A DNA stretch of 64,000 bases, taken from assembly GCF_002943465.1 (NCBI RefSeq), contig NZ_PTQY01000005.1:248001-312000 (forward strand). The letters are read 5' to 3'. The position numbers were made by a program, and so were the translations under genes. This stretch comes from Rhodoferax sp. TS-BS-61-7 (GTDB taxonomy: Bacteria > Pseudomonadota > Gammaproteobacteria > Burkholderiales > Burkholderiaceae_C). Below are positions 1 through 8,243 of the stretch, in pieces (the stretch's first letter is position 1; every line of letters begins with the position of its first letter). The notes under the pieces are model-generated. The model had not been told where the DNA came from, did no database searches, and saw nothing but the letters and a program-made list of their open reading frames with translations.

Positions 1-707
1 AGCTTGAGCCAGTCCAGTAGTTCGCTGGTGGAGGGCTTTTTCTTCAGGCCGGGCAGGTTGCGCACCTCAAAAAAGGTTTTCATGGCCGCGGCCAGCAGCT
101 CTTTCTTCAGGCCGGGAAAGTGCACCTCCACAATGCTCTGCATGGTGGTGGCATCGGGAAACTTGATGTAGTGGAAGAAGCAGCGGCGCAAAAACGCGTC
201 AGGCAGTTCTTTTTCGTTGTTGGAGGTGATGAACACCAGCGGGCGGTGTTTGGCCTTGATCAGCTCGCGCGTTTCGTAGCAGTAGAACTCCATGCGGTCG
301 ATTTCGCGCAACAGGTCGTTGGGGAACTCGATGTCGGCCTTGTCGATCTCGTCGATCAGCAGCGCGACCGGTTTGTCGGCGGTAAATGCCTGCCACAACA
401 CACCTTTGATGATGTAGTTGTGGATGTCCTTGACGCGTTCGCCGCCGTCAATGTCGGACAGCTGCGAGTCGCGCAGACGACTCACCGCGTCGTATTCATA
501 CAGACCCTGCTGGGCCTTGGTGGTGGACTTGATGTGCCATTGCAGCAGGGGCATGTCCAGCGCCTGCGCCACTTCCTCGGCCAGCATGGTTTTGCCGGTG
601 CCGGGCTCACCTTTCACCAGCAGCGGGCGCTGCAGCGTGATGGCCGCGTTGACCGACAGCATCAGGTCCTGGGTGGCGACGTAGTTCTTGGTTCCGTGGA
701 ATTTCAT
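1..707 (-). CDS. MoxR-family AAA+ ATPase (3' part outside window)
   Basis: Reading leftward from the ATG at 705-707, about 235 residues are visible before the window edge cuts the gene. Walker A (GEPGTGKT) is at residues 33-40 and a Walker B-like LLIDEIDKAD lies near residue 116, followed by a sensor-1 type segment (FITSNNEKELP) and the arginine-rich LRRCFFHYIKF stretch. This is the pattern of MoxR/RavA-type AAA+ ATPases, which act as chaperones for metal-cofactor enzymes or membrane complexes, usually with a VWA-domain partner encoded next to them. That partner would lie left of the window, so the client is unknown. It is divergent from the cytochrome c gene at 837. The family call is firm; the role is not. 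Confidence 0.88.
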   Translation of the reverse strand, partial: MKFHGTKNYVATQDLMLSVNAAITLQRPLLVKGEPGTGKTMLAEEVAQALDMPLLQWHIKSTTKAQQGLYEYDAVSRLRDSQLSDIDGGERVKDIHNYIIKGVLWQAFTADKPVALLIDEIDKADIEFPNDLLREIDRMEFYCYETRELIKAKHRPLVFITSNNEKELPDAFLRRCFFHYIKFPDATTMQSIVEVHFPGLKKELLAAAMKTFFEVRNLPGLKKKPSTSELLDWLK

Positions 708-797
708 GGCGTGGGCGGACAGGGCAAGGATGGGCGGACCCAACGAGGCAGAAAAAGCCTGCAAAGGGCACGGGTGGTGGTCGATATAATCGGCAGG

Positions 798-811
798 CTG
801 ATTTATATCAA
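798..811 (+). promoter_or_regulatory. FNR/CRP-type box near the cytochrome c promoter
   Basis: The 14 bases read CTGAT-TTAT-ATCAA, one mismatch from the FNR/Anr consensus TTGAT-N4-ATCAA. A perfect TATAAT lies just upstream at 785-790, so the box would fall around or just after the transcription start, a position that normally represses. No good -35 box is visible at the right distance. The sequence match is direct; regulation by an FNR-type protein is inference. Confidence 0.45.
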
Positions 812-836
812 TCACCGTCTGGATTGTCCCCGCAAA

Positions 837-1502
837 ATGAACAAATTCCTCTTCTCCGTGTCCGCTGCGCTTGTCGCCTCTGTGACCGTTTTCGCTGCCC
901 ACGCCCAGGGCGTCCAAGGTGACATCAAGGCTGGCGAAAAGAAGAACGCCATGTGTATTGGCTGCCACGGCATTGTGGGCTACCAAGCCAGCTTCCCCGA
1001 AATCCACAAGGTCCCCAAGATCTCGGGCCAGGGCGGCAAGTACATTGCCTCCGCCCTCAACGCCTACAAAACCGGTGAGCGCAAACACGCGTCCATGCGC
1101 GGCATTGCTGCCTCGCTGACCGACCAGGACATCGCCGACTTGGCCGCCTACTACGAAGCCAGCGGTGCGGTGGAAGGTGCTCCAGCCTTGGCTAAGGCGC
1201 CCGAGGCCTCGGAAAAAGTGAACGCGCTGCTGACCAAAGGCGCCTGTGCCTCCTGCCACGGCGATTCGTTCAGCAAACCCATCGACCCCACCTACCCCAA
1301 GATCGCTGGCCAGCACAGCGACTACCTGTTCGTGGCCCTGAAGGCCTACAAGGTAGAAGGCAACGCCCAAGTGGGCCGCGGCAACGCCATCATGGGCGGT
1401 GTGGCCAAGCAGTTCACCAATGCCGAGCTCAAAGAGCTGTCCAATTACCTGGGCAAGCTGCCAACCGACCTCAAGGTCGTGCCTCAAAACCGCTTCCGTT
1501 AA
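837..1502 (+). CDS. Dihaem cytochrome c4-type protein
   Basis: A 221-residue protein with a cleavable signal peptide (about residues 1-24, ending AHAQ) and two class I cytochrome c domains. The haem-binding motifs are CIGCH at residues 40-44 and CASCH at 137-141, and candidate methionine axial ligands sit in HASMRG and in NAIMGG. Two tandem domains of about 100 residues in the periplasm is the c4 arrangement, which typically carries electrons to terminal oxidases. The reading frame is open far upstream, but the ATG at 837 is chosen because it directly begins the signal peptide. A rho-independent terminator follows, so it is probably transcribed alone. Confidence 0.9.
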   Translation: MNKFLFSVSAALVASVTVFAAHAQGVQGDIKAGEKKNAMCIGCHGIVGYQASFPEIHKVPKISGQGGKYIASALNAYKTGERKHASMRGIAASLTDQDIADLAAYYEASGAVEGAPALAKAPEASEKVNALLTKGACASCHGDSFSKPIDPTYPKIAGQHSDYLFVALKAYKVEGNAQVGRGNAIMGGVAKQFTNAELKELSNYLGKLPTDLKVVPQNRFR

Positions 1503-1520
1503 ACCGGACAGCACCTCCCC

Positions 1521-1548
1521 AAAAAAGCCGCTCTTGAGCGGCTTTTTT
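1521..1548 (+). terminator. Rho-independent terminator after cytochrome c
   Basis: Stem GCCGCT/AGCGGC with a short loop, preceded by an A-run and followed by six T residues, 18 bases after the cytochrome c stop codon. The A-run makes it potentially bidirectional. Confidence 0.85.
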
Positions 1549-1601
1549 GTGTCTGGTTTTCCCTGCTTGTGGCGGTGAGTCATCGCTCCTAGACTGGTGC
1601 C

Positions 1602-2072
1602 ATGACTATTTCCCGCGACCAGCCTTTCTCGACCGAGGGTCTTGGCAAGGCCTTGTTTCGCCCCCATGGACGGGCAGACTGGCGCATTGATGGTGACGTG
1701 TTGCGCACCGACGTGGTGGGGCCGTTTAACCGGGAACTGGCCGAGGCGATCGGACCCATCTTGCACCAGGCCTATGCCTTGTTGTGTGCCCAGGGGCCGT
1801 GTGCCGAAGTGGTCATCGTGCACGGCAGTGCACTGGCCGGCCCCGAAGCGCTGACGGCGTTGACCGGGGAATTGCGCAAGTTTGTACAGGAAGGCCTGGC
1901 CCCGGTGGGCACGGCCTTTGTGATGGCGCCCGAGGTGGAGGGCAGCCACTTCATGCCCGCCTTGCTGGTGCAGAGTTTTGCACACGCCGGTTGGCCGGCC
2001 TGTCAGGTGTTTGCCACGGCGGACGAGGCCGAGGCCTGGGTGCAAGGGCTGCTCGCAGCCGCCCGGGCCTGA
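1602..2072 (+). CDS. Hypothetical protein, 156 aa
   Basis: I do not recognise a named family. The 156-residue product is soluble, with no signal peptide or membrane segment. It begins with a compact segment (WRIDGDVLRTDVVGPFNRELAEAI) reminiscent of the strand-helix start of STAS/SpoIIAA-like proteins, then alternates strands and helices up to an alanine-rich end. The STAS-like resemblance is only an impression. The gene stands alone after a terminator and ends directly against the convergent DUF1841 gene, whose stop codon begins at the next base. Confidence 0.72.
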   Translation: MTISRDQPFSTEGLGKALFRPHGRADWRIDGDVLRTDVVGPFNRELAEAIGPILHQAYALLCAQGPCAEVVIVHGSALAGPEALTALTGELRKFVQEGLAPVGTAFVMAPEVEGSHFMPALLVQSFAHAGWPACQVFATADEAEAWVQGLLAAARA

Positions 2073-2507
2073 TCAGTCTTTGGTAGCGTGCCGCTGCACG
2101 CAAGCAATGTAGGCATTGCCGTCGGGTGGGCGACCGGCGCGCTGGCTTTCCCACAGCATGGTGCCCAAACATTCCATAGCTTCGTGGTGCGCCTGGTGCA
2201 GCGAGTTGCGCTTGTGCGTGAGCAGCTCCACCGCCTGGCGAATGCCACGCGGCTGGTCGATGCTGCACTGCTCGCTGATCGACAGGTGCATAGAGAGGTG
2301 CAAAAACGGGTTGGTGCGGCCCTCGGTGGCCTCGTACATGGTGGCCAGCGCGGTGTCCACATCGGCAAAGTCGGCGGCGTACTCGGGGTGCTCGTCCATC
2401 CACTGGGATGCTATGGTTTCAATAGCTTCCAGCGCAACACCTGAGCGGGCCTTGGCATAAGTAGAGCAAAAAAATCGACGTACGTCTTCTTGGGAGGGAC
2501 TGAACAT
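2073..2507 (-). CDS. DUF1841 family protein
   Basis: The 144-residue protein matches the DUF1841 pattern found across beta- and gammaproteobacteria: an N-terminal FSPSQEDVRRFF segment, a central NPFLHLSMHLSISEQ motif and a conserved His/Glu-rich helix near the C terminus (HHEAMECLG). The conserved HLSMHLS histidines suggest metal or nucleotide binding, but the family has no established function that I know. It is convergent with the preceding gene. A divergent copy of the dispersed repeat lies inside its 5' part (2409-2454). Confidence 0.85.
   Translation of the reverse strand: MFSPSQEDVRRFFCSTYAKARSGVALEAIETIASQWMDEHPEYAADFADVDTALATMYEATEGRTNPFLHLSMHLSISEQCSIDQPRGIRQAVELLTHKRNSLHQAHHEAMECLGTMLWESQRAGRPPDGNAYIACVQRHATKD
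2409..2454 (+). repeat. Dispersed repeat family A, divergent copy in DUF1841 gene
   Basis: The bases follow the family A layout: GCTAT, a variable spacer, then ATAGCT, then CAGCGCAACAC. It lies antisense inside the DUF1841 coding sequence, which stays open. Similarity is weaker than in the full copies. Confidence 0.45.
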
Positions 2508-2654
2508 GGGGCCAAGGTTAGCACGCGTCTGTCACTCCGGTGCGGCCTTGCGGGCATGCCCCCAGGGCCGCACGGGCGCCGGGCCCTGTGTACCATGCGC
2601 ATCGGTGTGGGGCAGGGCATGGCGGTGGTGCTGGCGCGTGTGTAGGGCGGCTGG

Positions 2655-2710
2655 TTGCTATGGTTTTGGAAGCTGCTCACGCAGTATCCACGGGGGCTAG
2701 AGCCCTAAAA
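2655..2710 (+). repeat. Dispersed repeat family A, full copy
   Basis: Contains in order TTGCTAT, AAGCTGCT, CGCAGTATCCA and GGGGGCTAGAGCCCTAAAA, the complete consensus of the family found at about a dozen places in this window. It lies 11 bases upstream of the TSUP transporter start, so it covers that gene's leader or promoter region. Confidence 0.8.
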
Positions 2711-2721
2711 CACCCATATTC

Positions 2722-3477
2722 ATGACCTTTCCGCTGATCACCGATCCATTTTTCTACGCCGTCACCATCCCCGCCGTGTTGCTGCTGGGCATCAGCAAAA
2801 GTGGCTTTGGCGCGGGTTTTGGCTCTCTGGCCGTGCCCATGATGGCGCTTGCCGTCACGGTGCCCGAGGCTGCCGCCATCCTGATGCCGGTGTTGTTCCT
2901 CATGGACGTGCTGGGCATGGCGGCGTTTCGCAAAGACTTTGACCTGGCGTTGCTGAAGTTTCTGATTCCGTGTGGGCTGGTGGGCATCGCCATCGGCGCG
3001 CTGTTGTTCAAGGTGCTGAACCCGCACACGGTGGCGGCGCTGGTGGGCGGTTTCACGCTGCTGTTTCTGGCGCAGCGCTTGTTGTTTCCGCCCAAGCCCG
3101 ACAGCGCACCACCGCCGCGCTGGCTGGGCGCCATGCTCACCGCCACCTCGGGCTTTACCAGCTTCATTGCCCATGCGGGTGGCCCGCCCATCAACGCCTA
3201 TGTGATCCCGCTCAAGCTCACTCCCCTCAAGTTCACCGCCACCATGGCGTTTTTCTTCTTTGTGGTGAACCTGAGCAAATGGATTCCCTATGGAATGCTG
3301 GGCCTGCTGGACATGCGCAACATGGCCACCAGCCTGGTGCTGCTGCCCATCGCCCCGGTGGGTGTGTGGATTGGCGTGCGCCTGGCGCGGCGCATCAGCC
3401 AGCAGCTTTTCTACCGCTTTCTGTACGCCGGCATGTTCTTGACTGGTGTGAAGCTGCTGTGGGACGGGTTGGCCTGA
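2722..3477 (+). CDS. TSUP family sulfite/organosulfonate exporter (TauE/SafE)
   Basis: A 251-residue polytopic inner-membrane protein with about seven to eight hydrophobic segments. Family features include the N-terminal PAVLLLGISKSGFGAG segment and the internal FTSFIAHAGGPPIN segment, both typical of TauE/SafE (TSUP) transporters, which move sulfite, sulfoacetate or related small anions. Length is normal. There is no sulfur-metabolism gene nearby, so the substrate cannot be given. A family A repeat sits immediately upstream. Confidence 0.9.
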   Translation: MTFPLITDPFFYAVTIPAVLLLGISKSGFGAGFGSLAVPMMALAVTVPEAAAILMPVLFLMDVLGMAAFRKDFDLALLKFLIPCGLVGIAIGALLFKVLNPHTVAALVGGFTLLFLAQRLLFPPKPDSAPPPRWLGAMLTATSGFTSFIAHAGGPPINAYVIPLKLTPLKFTATMAFFFFVVNLSKWIPYGMLGLLDMRNMATSLVLLPIAPVGVWIGVRLARRISQQLFYRFLYAGMFLTGVKLLWDGLA

Positions 3478-3498
3478 GCCAGCCCGCCGTACACGCGC

Positions 3499-4272
3499 TT
3501 ATTTGGAAGCCCAGTAGGTGGCAGGGCCGGGCAGCGGGGTGGCCTCGTTGTCCAGCACCTTCATCCAGCGGGTGCCGGTCTCGTGTATCCAGCCCTGCAG
3601 GTGGCCGCGGTAGGCCAGGCTCGCATCCAGGTTGGCATCGGCGCGCAGCAGGAAGGTGATGCCCATGGACTTGCCGCGGAATTTGTTGCCATAGACGTTG
3701 ATCAGCACCGCGCTGACCGGGAAGTCGCTGGCGTAGGGCGTCAGGCTTGCCAACGTGGACTTCACCCAGCTGTTGGGGTGGTTGGGCGCGCTGGCAAGGA
3801 GTTGCCGAAAGTTGGAGATAGCATCGCCGCGGGCGCAGGCGAAGAGCATGGCGCTGGCGTTGAGGCCAAAGTCGTCCACCAGGCCTACCGGGTTGTCGGT
3901 GGTGCAGGGCTGGTTGCCCCAGTTGATGGGCAGGGAGTTGGGCGTGAAGTTCAGCGCCATCGCAAACAGGGGGCCACCTTGGCGGTCCAGGTTGCGCAGG
4001 GTGAGCGATACCCGTGGGGTGGTGCCCGGGCTGTCACTGCGCCCGCCCGTAAGGGACAGAGCTTCTTCGTGTTTGCTCACGACTTCCCACTGGCCTTCCG
4101 GCAGCGGAATGGGTTTGGAAAACAAGCCCAGTGCAATGCCACTGGCCGTGAGGGTGGTGCCCACTTCGATCTTGTCGTAAGCCACTTGGGCGTGGCTGGT
4201 GGTGCTGGTCATGCCGGCCGCCAGGCCGGCCAGAAGGCACGCGGTGGTGCGTGCGGTGCTGCAAAAACGCAA
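3499..4272 (-). CDS. Secreted hypothetical protein, 257 aa
   Basis: The product starts with a typical signal peptide (RFCSTARTT, a hydrophobic core, then SHAQ at about residue 29). The mature part is soluble with no motif I recognise. It includes a cysteine in QPCTTDNP and one in FACARGD that could form a disulfide, and a C-terminal segment HLQGWIHETGTRWMK. A periplasmic location is inferred from the signal peptide. It is convergent with the TSUP gene, and the diguanylate cyclase gene lies downstream of a 107-base gap on its 5' side, so it is probably a separate transcription unit. Confidence 0.75.
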   Translation of the reverse strand: MRFCSTARTTACLLAGLAAGMTSTTSHAQVAYDKIEVGTTLTASGIALGLFSKPIPLPEGQWEVVSKHEEALSLTGGRSDSPGTTPRVSLTLRNLDRQGGPLFAMALNFTPNSLPINWGNQPCTTDNPVGLVDDFGLNASAMLFACARGDAISNFRQLLASAPNHPNSWVKSTLASLTPYASDFPVSAVLINVYGNKFRGKSMGITFLLRADANLDASLAYRGHLQGWIHETGTRWMKVLDNEATPLPGPATYWASK

Positions 4273-4379
4273 AACTTGTCTCCCTATTATTGGTATTCAA
4301 ACTGCTGCGATGCTAACGGCCCGGGCAGTGGCGCACCATCCCCCAAAAGAGTGATTCGGGGGCGTGCCGCGCCAAGGGC

Positions 4380-6407
4380 TTAGCGCATTTCCGGGTTGGG
4401 GGTGGTGGTTTGGGCGTCGAACACGGCCACGCAGTTGCGCCCGGCCTGTTTGGCGGTGTAGCAGGCGGCGTCGGCGGCGCGCAGCACATCGGCCGCGGTG
4501 GTGAAGCTGCCGTTGACCTGCACCAGGCCAATGCTGGCACCCACACCAAAGCTCTGGCCCTCCCAGGCCAGGCGGTAGGCCACCACGGCACTACGCAATT
4601 TTTCGGCCAGGGCCACGGCCTGCGGCAGGGGGCAGCGGCTCAGCAACACGGCAAATTCATCGCCGCCCAGCCGGGCCACGGTGTCGGTCTGGCGCACCTG
4701 CGCGGCCAGTGCGTGGGCTACATCGCGCAGCAGGGCGTCGCCGGCGGCATGGCCACCGGTGTCGTTGACCTGTTTGAAGTGGTCCAGGTCAATGAACATG
4801 GCGCAGAACGGCTCGGTGTTGGCGTTCAGCGTGGCGCGCTCCAGCAGGGTCTCGAAGGCCGGGCGGTTGGCCAAACCAGTGAGTGAGTCGTGGCTGGAGG
4901 TCCAGGCCAGGCGCTCGCGCTGTTCGCGCGCTTCGGTCACGTCTTCCACCGTCCAGATGGTGCCTTGCGAGCGGTCACCGGGCACTACGGCACGCCCGCG
5001 CATGTGCGCCCAGAACAGCTGGCCCGAGCGGCGGATCAGCTCCACTTCGCCGTCAAAAGCGCCGTGCTGCATGAACGAGGGGTGGGCGCGGGCCGACAGT
5101 GCCTGGTAGGCCTCGTCGGAGGGGTGGATCATGCGGGTGGGCTGGCCGATGGCGTGGTGTTTTTCGCAGCGGAAAATATGGCAAAAGTGCCGGCTCACCA
5201 GCTCAAAATGGCCGTTGCGGGTGAGTGCAATGCCCACCTCGGCATGGTCCAGCACCGCCTCCAGTTGCATCAGCAGGGCCTGGGTTTCGGTTTGTTTTTG
5301 TTGCCGGTGTTCCACCACGTGTTGAAAGGCCAGCGCCAGCTCGCCCACTTCGCCGCCATCGCGGGGCCAGCCCTCGTTGGAGGGGGCGGTCTCGGCCAGC
5401 ATGCGCTCGGCCCGGTTGCGCAACTTGGAGATGGGCAGTGTCAAGTACCAGGCCAGCACCCCCGCCAGGGCCGCGGCCAAGAGGCCCACACCCATGGCGG
5501 CTTGCCAGGCGGTGGCTTGCGCAGCCTGCACCGGTTGCAAAGCCACGGCCCGTGGGGTAAGCCGCACCAGCACCCAGTCAGATACCGGAATGCCGGCCAT
5601 GGACACCAGGTGGTCTTCACTTAGTACGGCGCTGCCGGTGGTGTCGATGGGGCTGCCCATATCACTCCAGCGCTGGTACACCGCACGCAGGCCCTCCTCG
5701 TCCGCGGCCCGGCCCAGCACCCGTGTGGGATCCGGGTGGGCCAGCAGCACGCCTTTTCGGTCCATCACCAGCGTGCGCGATGGGGTGTCGCGTGCCAGGT
5801 GTGTCACGTCAGAGAACAGGCTGGTGGACTGCAGGCCTAGCGAGCCTGCGATCACGCCCACCACCTTGCCATCCGCGCCCAGCGCAGGGGTGGAGATGAT
5901 GAGGATGGGTGTTTTGCTCACCTTGCCCACCAGGGGTTCGGACACCACAGGCTGGTCGGTTTTGAGGCTTTGCTGAAAGTAGGTCCGGTCTGCGATGTTG
6001 GGCAGTTCGGTCGATGCCTGTCCCTTGACTAGCCGTGCCAGCATGACCCCGTCGGCCCGGGCTGCCAGCACGCTGTCAAACAGGGCACCCACAGCAGGCT
6101 TGTCGGCCAGGTAGCGGGTCATGGCCTCGGGCTGGCTCCACAACTCGGGGCGCACCTGGCGGGCCACGGCCCACAGCGAACCTTGCAGCATGTCCAGTTT
6201 GGTGGAGAGTAGCTCGGCGGTGCGCTGCACATCGTCACTGTTGCTTTGCAGCAGGACTTGCTGGATATTGCTCTTCGTCGTACTTAGAACCAACTGGGCC
6301 GTGACCACCGCAGACAGCACCCCGGTCACCGCAGCCATGGCCACAATTTTGAATTTAAGCGTGCTGACCCAGGCGAACCGGGTGCGATTCCAATTGGCGG
6401 CGTTCAT
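4380..6407 (-). CDS. Membrane diguanylate cyclase with Cache sensor, PAS and GGDEF domains
   Basis: A 675-residue protein that should make cyclic di-GMP in response to a periplasmic signal. A first membrane segment (about residues 20-42) is followed by a dCache-type extracytoplasmic region, with the family-like FSDVTHLARDTPSRTLVMD segment. A second membrane segment lies near 295-315, then a HAMP-like linker, a PAS domain (about 385-500) and a C-terminal GGDEF domain. The active-site motif GGDEF is intact at residues 581-585. An RxxD inhibitory site (RQTD) lies exactly five residues before it, so product feedback inhibition is likely. No EAL domain is present. It lies just downstream of the Kef antiporter gene (9-base gap), so co-transcription is possible. 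Confidence 0.93.
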   Translation of the reverse strand: MNAANWNRTRFAWVSTLKFKIVAMAAVTGVLSAVVTAQLVLSTTKSNIQQVLLQSNSDDVQRTAELLSTKLDMLQGSLWAVARQVRPELWSQPEAMTRYLADKPAVGALFDSVLAARADGVMLARLVKGQASTELPNIADRTYFQQSLKTDQPVVSEPLVGKVSKTPILIISTPALGADGKVVGVIAGSLGLQSTSLFSDVTHLARDTPSRTLVMDRKGVLLAHPDPTRVLGRAADEEGLRAVYQRWSDMGSPIDTTGSAVLSEDHLVSMAGIPVSDWVLVRLTPRAVALQPVQAAQATAWQAAMGVGLLAAALAGVLAWYLTLPISKLRNRAERMLAETAPSNEGWPRDGGEVGELALAFQHVVEHRQQKQTETQALLMQLEAVLDHAEVGIALTRNGHFELVSRHFCHIFRCEKHHAIGQPTRMIHPSDEAYQALSARAHPSFMQHGAFDGEVELIRRSGQLFWAHMRGRAVVPGDRSQGTIWTVEDVTEAREQRERLAWTSSHDSLTGLANRPAFETLLERATLNANTEPFCAMFIDLDHFKQVNDTGGHAAGDALLRDVAHALAAQVRQTDTVARLGGDEFAVLLSRCPLPQAVALAEKLRSAVVAYRLAWEGQSFGVGASIGLVQVNGSFTTAADVLRAADAACYTAKQAGRNCVAVFDAQTTTPNPEMR

Positions 6408-6416
6408 GGGCGCATA

Positions 6417-8243
6417 TTACCTATCCCAGTTGTGGGGCCGGCGCTGGGTTTGTTCGGCACGTTCCTGCGCCATCTGCTCTTCCAGCTGTTGGCGGCCTTG
6501 TTTGATCACGGCAATCAGCTTGGAGCTGTCTTTGTAGTGGGGGTGCAGCTTCTCGAACAGGTCCAGGTTGTGCTGGCGAAAACGCAGTGCGGTCTGGCGC
6601 GCTGCATGGGGCTCGTGGCCCAGCAGCTCCAGCACGCTGCGTGCGCTGCGCAGGCTGGACTCGAACAGCTCGCGCTCCACCAGCATCACACCGCGGTCGC
6701 GCAACTGGTTCCAGTGGGTCACGTCGCGCGCCCGCGCCACAATCTGCAGCTGCGGAAAATGCGCCTGCGCCAGGTCCACAATCTCCAGCGACTGTTCTAC
6801 ATCGTCTACCGCCACCACCAGCACCTTGGCGCTGGCCGCGCCCGCGGTGCGCAGCAGGTCCAGCCGGGTCGCGTCGCCATAAAACACGCGGTAACCAATG
6901 TTACGCGCCACTTCGATCATCTCGGCATCGTGGTCCAGCACGGTGGTAGCAATGCCCTCGGCCGTCAGCAGGCGGCCCACGATCTGGCCGTAGCGGCCAA
7001 AACCCGCAATCACGATGGGCGCCTCTTGCTGCTCGGAGATTTCCTCGAGCTGCGGTACGCCGCAGTTCGCGTAGCGCGGCAGCAGCAGCCGGTCCACCGC
7101 CACCAGGATCAACGGGCTCAGCAGCATGGACACGGCCACCGCGCCAATCAGCAGGGATGCGGTCTCGGCCGGGAACACCTTGGCCCCCGCCGCCGCCTGG
7201 AACACCACAAACGCAAACTCGCCGCCCTGGGCCAGCAGCAGGGTGAACACCGGGCGCTCCTGGAACGGCAGCTGGATGTGGCGCGCCAGCGCGTAAATCA
7301 CCAGGCCTTTGACGGCCAGAAACCCCAGCACCACCAGCGCCATCACACCGGGCGATTGCAGCAGCACCCCAAAGTCGATGCTCATACCCACGGCGATGAA
7401 AAACAGGCCCAGTAGCAGGCCCTTGAAGGGTTCGATGTCGGTTTCCAGCTCGCGCCGGTATTCACTCTCGGCCAGCAGCACGCCGGCCAGAAAAGCGCCC
7501 AGCGCCATGGACAGGCCCACTAGCAGCATCAGCGCCGAGATGCCCACCACCAGCAGCAGCGCCGCGGCGGTGAAGATCTCGGGCGTCTTGGAGCGCGCAA
7601 TCCAGCGCAGCAGCGGGCGGATGAGCAAGCGTCCACCGAGCACAATGCCGGCAATGACAGCTATGATTTTGATAGCTGCTTGCGCATATTCCATGGGGGC
7701 TGAGGCCTCATTTGTCACTGAAACGACGCCCAGCAGTGGCAGCAGCGCCAGGATGGGGATGGCTGCCACGTCCTGGAACAGCAGGATGGAAAACGCCGCC
7801 TGGCCGCTGCGGGTAGGCAGCAGGTTGCGCTCGCCCATCACCTGCAGCGCAATGGCCGTGCTGGACAGGGCCAGGCCCAGCGCGGCCACTACGGCCAGGC
7901 GCCAGCCCACGCCGCAGGCCATGGCCACCAGCGCCAGCAGCAGCGCACAACCCAGCACCTGCAGGCTGCCCCAGCCAAAGATGGAGCGGCGCAGGTTCCA
8001 CAGCCGCTTGGGCTCCAGCTCCAGGCCCACCAGGAACAACATCAGCACCACACCAAACTCGGCAAAGTGCAGGATGTCTTCCACATTCGTCACCAGGCCC
8101 AGGCCCCAGGGGCCAATGGCAATGCCCGCCGCCAGGTAACCAATGATGGAGCCCAGGCCCACGGCCTTGGAGAGTGGCACGGCAATCACCGCCGCACTTA
8201 AATAGATGAAGCTGTTGATCAGCCAGGTCGGTGCGTGTTCCAT
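6417..8243 (-). CDS. Kef-type K+/H+ antiporter with C-terminal RCK (TrkA-N) domain
   Basis: A 608-residue monovalent cation:proton antiporter of the CPA2/KefB-KefC group. The N-terminal two thirds hold about 12 membrane segments with the diagnostic LALSSTAIALQVMGER and LLFQDVAAIPILALL motifs. From about residue 405 a Rossmann RCK domain begins with IAGFGRYGQIVGRLL and contains the nucleotide-fold acidic residue in TVLDHD. The C terminus is charged. Such proteins expel K+ under electrophile stress when glutathione adducts bind. Its start overlaps the stop of the flavodoxin-like gene upstream by one base (TAATG), matching the KefG-KefB or KefF-KefC ancillary pairing. A family A repeat lies in its coding sequence at 7659-7714. 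Confidence 0.92.
   Translation of the reverse strand: MEHAPTWLINSFIYLSAAVIAVPLSKAVGLGSIIGYLAAGIAIGPWGLGLVTNVEDILHFAEFGVVLMLFLVGLELEPKRLWNLRRSIFGWGSLQVLGCALLLALVAMACGVGWRLAVVAALGLALSSTAIALQVMGERNLLPTRSGQAAFSILLFQDVAAIPILALLPLLGVVSVTNEASAPMEYAQAAIKIIAVIAGIVLGGRLLIRPLLRWIARSKTPEIFTAAALLLVVGISALMLLVGLSMALGAFLAGVLLAESEYRRELETDIEPFKGLLLGLFFIAVGMSIDFGVLLQSPGVMALVVLGFLAVKGLVIYALARHIQLPFQERPVFTLLLAQGGEFAFVVFQAAAGAKVFPAETASLLIGAVAVSMLLSPLILVAVDRLLLPRYANCGVPQLEEISEQQEAPIVIAGFGRYGQIVGRLLTAEGIATTVLDHDAEMIEVARNIGYRVFYGDATRLDLLRTAGAASAKVLVVAVDDVEQSLEIVDLAQAHFPQLQIVARARDVTHWNQLRDRGVMLVERELFESSLRSARSVLELLGHEPHAARQTALRFRQHNLDLFEKLHPHYKDSSKLIAVIKQGRQQLEEQMAQERAEQTQRRPHNWDR
7659..7714 (+). repeat. Dispersed repeat family A, full copy inside the Kef gene
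   Basis: Shows AGCTATGATTTT, GATAGCTGCTTGCGC, ATATTCCATGGGGGCTGAGG in family order. It lies antisense to the coding strand and in frame, encoding a segment between antiporter membrane helices (MEYAQAAIKIIAVIAG), so the insertion forms part of the membrane protein. Confidence 0.7.
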
